Below, one piece after another: positions 60,590 to 64,000 of a stretch of 64,000 nucleotides of DNA. The position numbers and the translations under genes were made by a program. Numbering within the stretch: the first letter of the stretch is position 1; every line of letters starts with the position of its first letter. Below the pieces are notes generated by a model that was not told the DNA's origin, searched no databases, and saw only the letters and a list, made by a program, of their open reading frames with translations. The DNA comes from Saccharopolyspora gloriosae (GTDB taxonomy: Bacteria > Actinomycetota > Actinomycetes > Mycobacteriales > Pseudonocardiaceae). Where the stretch lies: positions 4,837,501-4,901,500 of the forward strand of contig NZ_JACHIV010000001.1 of the NCBI RefSeq assembly GCF_014203325.1. Direction: 5' to 3'.

Positions 60590-61911
60590 TGGATCGCCGC
60601 CCCGTCGTAGCCGTCGAGGAACGCGTCGATCTGCTCGGCGGCGCTCGCCGCGGCGGCACCGGGGTCGGCGCCGTCGAGCTGGGTGGCCTGCAGCGCGTCG
60701 GAGATCGCCCGGTACACCTCGGGCGGGTAGCGGGGTTCCGGGCGCGCGTCGGTCATGACCTGGTCGGCGAAGACCTGCATCGGCCCGTCGCTGAACGCGC
60801 CGTGCTCTTCGGCGGCGCGGCGCACCGAGCGGCGCGGCGGGATGCCGGTCTTGGCTTCGGTGTTCCACTGGCGCATCCGCTCCACGCAGGCCGGATCGGA
60901 GGACCCGAGCGCCCAGGCGACGAATTCGGCCGCGGCCTCCGGGTTGGCGCCCTTCGCGTTGGCGACCATGGCCCAGCTGCCCAGCGCGGTGGTGGACGTG
61001 GCGCCGGGCGGCGCGGGCATGGGGGTCACGCCGTAGCGGAAGCCGGGGGCTTGTTCGGCGATCTCGGCGATGCCCCAGATTCCGAGCTGCTGCATCGCGC
61101 AGTAGCCCTGGGCGAGGTTGGAGATCGAGTCGTTGCCGCCTTCGCCCTGCACCCGGCGGGGTGCGCTGCCCGCGCCCACCGCGTCCTGCCACAGCCGCAG
61201 CGCGCGCCGGGTCGCGGGCGAGTCGAACGCGCTGCGGTGCTGGTCGGGGGTGAGGACTTCGCCGCCCGCCATCCACAGCCAGGGGTACCAGGTGAAGTTC
61301 TGGTAGTAGCCGGGGTTGGTCTCGAACAGCATCCCGAACCGGTCGGGGGTGGTGAGGCGGTCGGCGAGCCCCAGCAGGTCGTCCCAGGTCGTCGGCAGGT
61401 CGCCTTCGGACAGCCCGGCGCGTTCGAAGGCGTCCTCGGCGTAGAACAGCGCGAGCGGCTCGATCTCCATCGGCAGCCCGTACACCCGGTCGTCGACGAG
61501 GCGGGTGGCGAGCACTTCGGGCAGGAAGTCCTCGCGCACGCCGGGTTCCAGGTGCGGGGTGAGGTCGGCGAGCGCGCCGCCGTTGTAGTAGCGCAGGAAG
61601 TCGCCGGGGCTGAGCAGGAACACGTCCGGCCCGGCGCCCGCGCTGAACGAGGTCTGCAGGGTGGGACCCGCCTTGTAGTCCTTGTTCGGCACGTAGCGCA
61701 GCCGGACCTGCACCTCGTGGGTGGCGTTCCAGTCCGCGGCGAGCTTGATGATCCAGTCGTTCTGGCTCTTGGTCTGCCCGCCGGGTCCGTAGAAGTTCCA
61801 CAGGCTGATCTCGTGCGGGTTCCGCGCGGGTGCGCACCCGGCGGCACCGGCGAGCAGCACCGCTCCCGCGCCGCACAACGCGGTCCGTCGGCTGATCGCG
61901 GCGTCGGCCAT
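60586..61911 (-). CDS. Sugar ABC transporter substrate-binding lipoprotein
   Basis: 441 residues. The signal has twin arginines (SRRTALCGAGAVLLAGAAGC), and the final GAAGC fits a lipobox, so the mature protein would be lipid-anchored by Cys27 or nearby. The solute-binding fold has VDVFLLSPGDFLRYYNGG-like ADLTPHLEP and TYPWLWMAGGEVLTPDQ regions of CUT1 family binding proteins. It should capture an oligosaccharide or glycerol-phosphate ester outside the membrane. A dyad operator is in its promoter region. It is the first gene of the three-gene importer operon. Confidence 0.93.
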   Translation of the reverse strand: MADAAISRRTALCGAGAVLLAGAAGCAPARNPHEISLWNFYGPGGQTKSQNDWIIKLAADWNATHEVQVRLRYVPNKDYKAGPTLQTSFSAGAGPDVFLLSPGDFLRYYNGGALADLTPHLEPGVREDFLPEVLATRLVDDRVYGLPMEIEPLALFYAEDAFERAGLSEGDLPTTWDDLLGLADRLTTPDRFGMLFETNPGYYQNFTWYPWLWMAGGEVLTPDQHRSAFDSPATRRALRLWQDAVGAGSAPRRVQGEGGNDSISNLAQGYCAMQQLGIWGIAEIAEQAPGFRYGVTPMPAPPGATSTTALGSWAMVANAKGANPEAAAEFVAWALGSSDPACVERMRQWNTEAKTGIPPRRSVRRAAEEHGAFSDGPMQVFADQVMTDARPEPRYPPEVYRAISDALQATQLDGADPGAAAASAAEQIDAFLDGYDGAAIQ

Positions 61912-61920
61912 CACAACCCC

Positions 61921-61936
61921 CAGAAAACGATTTCTG
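61921..61936. promoter_or_regulatory. Candidate LacI-type operator of the sugar importer
   Basis: CAGAAA and TTTCTG are perfect inverted arms around ACGA. The central AAACGATTT resembles LacI-family sites with a central CG. It lies 10 bases upstream of the start, so the position is that of a repressor site. No LacI gene is in the window. Confidence 0.5.
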
Positions 61937-62261
61937 AAACCTATTCCGGGGTTGGATCATCGTCAATGCGCCATTCAGGGCTGCCCGTCGCGGCGCCGAT
62001 CAGGACCGAATTCGACCTGATCGCGAATGCGAGGCTCCTTTCGGAGCAATCCGCTCACGTCCTAGGAGGACTCGCGGCCGGCGAATGCGCTCACCTCGGC
62101 CGAATCCCCTTCGTACACCCGATATCAAGGCCACTGAGCAGGGAGAATGCTTCTTCCACAGGCCCTCGGCGACCTCCTTCCGGCGACGATTCCGCTCGTG
62201 GACGAGCCATTCGGCGCGCCGGGTCCCGCAGTGCGAAGAACGCCCCCCAGCCGGGCGTCGA
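61937..62261. other. Gap between the importer and EspG genes
   Basis: This 325-base stretch is less GC-rich than its neighbours. It contains no coding sequence that I can support. It should hold the promoter of the sugar importer, whose operator is at its left end. I found no terminator for espG, and nothing else of note. Confidence 0.4.
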
Positions 62262-63074
62262 TCAACCTCGCACCGAAGCGACGAGCGCGTCGAGATGCAT
62301 TCTGATCGTCCGCGCATCGGCCGGGGTGAGCGAATACATCCGCTCCCCCGTGGCGCCCCGCTCGTGGTGGTCGAGGTAGCGCCCGTCGGGCTCGGCGTTG
62401 TCGAACCAGCGCGCCACCGCGGAGCGCCGCTGCCGCCCGCCCGGTTCCCGCGCAGAGGCGGCGAACTGCCCTGCCCGCACGTGGGTGTCCGCGCCGATGC
62501 CGCGGTACAGCTCGACGAGCCGATCACCGCTGCCGCGCACCGGAGACATCTGCCGCAGGAACCCGCCCGGCGCCGGTTCCGCGTCCTCCCGCAACGAGCT
62601 CTCCGGCACCTGCACCCGGCCCCGGTTGCCGGGCGGGGCCGACGGCAGGGTCGCCAGCAGCACCTCCGGCAGCGAGACCTTCTCGTGCACCTCCACGGTC
62701 AACGCGCCGCCGAACCGGCCGCCCTCGTCCGGGGACTGCACGCCGAGCACCACCCGGCCGCCGTCGGTCAGCGCGGCGACGGTGCGCCACGCCGCGTCGG
62801 CGCCGAACTCGGGGAACCACAGGGAATCGACCCACAGGTACGGCTTGGTGAGCACCCGCAGCGCTCGCGCGAGCTCCGCCGGGACGTCGTCGTCGACCAG
62901 GATTCCCAGGTCCCGCAAGGTGCCCGCCTCCCGCCGGGCGACCTCGCCCAGCTGCCGCCGGGTCCGCCCGTAGGCGGGACCTTCCAACGGCAACGTGAGG
63001 TCGTCCAACCCCAGGTAGCTGCGCACCAGGTACAGGTGCAGCGGGTGCAGCCGCCATCGCACGATCAAGCTCAT
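62262..63074 (-). CDS. EspG-type chaperone of type VII secretion
   Basis: 270 residues. The chain matches the EspG family of cytosolic chaperones that bind PE/PPE substrates. It has an N-terminal half with beta strands and the C-terminal helical GRYLDHHERGATGERMYSLTPADARTIRMHLDAL, near the end, in the way I recognise for actinobacterial EspG proteins. GGGGGAG precedes ATG 63074. It immediately follows a PPE-like gene on the same strand, 46 bases apart, which is the standard pairing. The secretion machinery genes (eccC, eccD) are not in the window. Confidence 0.8.
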   Translation of the reverse strand: MSLIVRWRLHPLHLYLVRSYLGLDDLTLPLEGPAYGRTRRQLGEVARREAGTLRDLGILVDDDVPAELARALRVLTKPYLWVDSLWFPEFGADAAWRTVAALTDGGRVVLGVQSPDEGGRFGGALTVEVHEKVSLPEVLLATLPSAPPGNRGRVQVPESSLREDAEPAPGGFLRQMSPVRGSGDRLVELYRGIGADTHVRAGQFAASAREPGGRQRRSAVARWFDNAEPDGRYLDHHERGATGERMYSLTPADARTIRMHLDALVASVRG

Positions 63075-63120
63075 CGCTCCCCCTCGACCGGTGATCCCCC
63101 CACCGGTGTCCGAACCGGAT

Positions 63121-64000
63121 TCACTCGCCGAACACGGGCGGAGCGGTGTTCGGCATGCCGTCCATCCAGACGTCGTCCTGCTCCTGGAGCCAGCCGGGGC
63201 GTTCGTGCTCGTAGTCCTCGCCGCCCTGCCCGCCGCGGCCGGCACCGCCCATGCCGCCGCCCATGGCGCCGCGCGCCCCACCGGCACCTCCCGCGGCGCC
63301 TCCGATGCCCGCCGCGCGGGGTCCGGCGCCGACGTTCGGCGTGCCGACTCCGGCCCGGCCGCCCGGCCCCGGCGGATTCGTCGTGCTCGTGCCGGTCTTG
63401 CCGCTCCCGATACCGCCGCCCGGCCCGCCTCTGCCGGTGCCGCCGCCGGTCGCCGGTCCACCGGCACGACCCCCGCCGCCTCCTCCGTGCAGCGGTGGCG
63501 CCACGGCCCCCGGCGGGAACTGCGAGTGGCCCGGGGGGCGCGGCGGGGTGCGGTCCTGCGGCGCTTCGGGTCGGTCCGGCACCCACGAAGGATCGGTCTT
63601 GGCGGGACCGTCCGGCCTCGGACGGCCGTTCTCGTCGGGATACGGCATCGGCTGGACCTTCCGGTCACCGCCGCCCCGTTCGTTCCCGCCGCGGTCGTTC
63701 CCGCCCTGGTCGCCGCGGCGGTCGGATCCTCCGGTCCCGCCGTTGCGGTCCTCCCGCGGATCCACGGGAGGCGGCGGCGGTTCCACGGGAGGTGGTTCGC
63801 TCGGCGGAGGCGGCGGCAGCGGGGCGCCGTCCAAGCCCGGATAGGCCGGGACCGTGGCGTCGACGTCCTCGTAGGTCGGGGTCAGCACCCGCTGCATGGT
63901 CTCCTGAGCGGCGCGCTCGGCCTCCTGCCGTTCCCGCATCTGGGCCAGTGCGTCCACGCCGCCACCGACGAGCCCGCCGGGGATGCTCGAGGCGATGGTG
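63121..64000 (-). CDS. PPE-like type VII secretion substrate with Gly/Pro-rich C-terminus (5' end beyond window)
   Basis: The reading frame is open to the right edge, so the N-terminal part is missing. The visible 293 residues are Pro- and Gly-rich low complexity: PPPPPSEPPPVEPPPPP near 63780, and GGGMGGAGRGGQGG towards the end. The tail PGWLQEQDDVWMDGMPNTAPPVFGE is characteristic of actinobacterial PPE-like proteins, where a W---D--W and a terminal APPVFGE/APPVIGE are seen. The helical PPE domain would lie beyond 64000. The neighbouring EspG-like gene supports this assignment. A GTG at 63957 could serve as a start only if the upstream frame were not coding, which I think unlikely. Confidence 0.75.
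   Translation of the reverse strand, partial: TIASSIPGGLVGGGVDALAQMRERQEAERAAQETMQRVLTPTYEDVDATVPAYPGLDGAPLPPPPPSEPPPVEPPPPPVDPREDRNGGTGGSDRRGDQGGNDRGGNERGGGDRKVQPMPYPDENGRPRPDGPAKTDPSWVPDRPEAPQDRTPPRPPGHSQFPPGAVAPPLHGGGGGGRAGGPATGGGTGRGGPGGGIGSGKTGTSTTNPPGPGGRAGVGTPNVGAGPRAAGIGGAAGGAGGARGAMGGGMGGAGRGGQGGEDYEHERPGWLQEQDDVWMDGMPNTAPPVFGE

Overview
The window looks like chromosomal DNA from a high-GC actinobacterium. Codon third positions are almost all G or C, and GTG and TTG starts are common. It carries a Wag31/DivIVA–YggT–SepF–FtsZ division block, an AftA-like arabinofuranosyltransferase (arabinogalactan cell wall), an EspG/PPE-type type VII secretion pair, and a FAAL–PKS pair of the mycobacterial FadD32–Pks13 kind. 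Together these suggest the Pseudonocardiales, perhaps a Saccharopolyspora-like organism. The order is an inference from family content, since no database search was possible. I saw no tRNA, rRNA, CRISPR array, insertion sequence or prophage.

Layout. 1-8.1 kb (minus strand): a single-module type I PKS, cut by the left edge, translationally coupled to a fatty-acyl-AMP ligase. 8.6-10.5 kb: a secreted lipase and a SoxR regulator. 10.5-14.3 kb: a CitA/CitB-type two-component system divergent from a dicarboxylate transporter. 14.3-18.6 kb: a secreted esterase convergent with hisD-hisC-hisB and a 50-residue membrane protein. 18.8-23.4 kb: secreted M14 carboxypeptidase, DUF574 methyltransferase, hexapeptide acetyltransferase, DUF222/HNH protein and a small membrane protein. 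23.8-27.4 kb: a catabolic-looking group (DUF2848 protein, MHS-type transporter, GntR regulator, nitrilase-family amidohydrolase) with matching GntR-type operators at both promoter regions. 27.4-31.7 kb: nadA-nadB-nadC divergent from an NrtR-type regulator, with a perfect inverted repeat between them. 31.7-36.2 kb: LON-domain protein, a Q/P-rich membrane protein, DUF2567 protein and AftA. 36.4-42.8 kb: cytochrome P450, dnaE and a divergent AsnC-like protein. 43-45.8 kb: DedA protein, a small hypothetical, rluD-like gene and lspA. 45.8-51 kb: a SufS-like enzyme behind a SAM riboswitch, and ileS behind a T-box leader. 51-56.5 kb: a membrane protein, divIVA, yggT, sepF, yggS, yfiH and ftsZ. 56.9-61.9 kb: an SDR oxidoreductase, a WYL regulator and a sugar ABC importer lacking its ATPase. 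62.2-64 kb: espG and a PPE-like gene cut by the right edge.

How the genes work together. The FAAL should adenylate a fatty acid and load it on the PKS N-terminal ACP. The KS/AT/DH/KR/ACP set would then extend and process it once, and a C-terminal thioesterase would release it. The nad block has its own Nudix-derived sensor. Two RNA switches are recognisable by sequence: a T-box before ileS and a SAM-IV-like aptamer before the SufS-like gene. The division block is normally preceded by ftsQ and murC; here ftsZ is followed upstream by unrelated accessory genes, so the usual cluster order appears broken.
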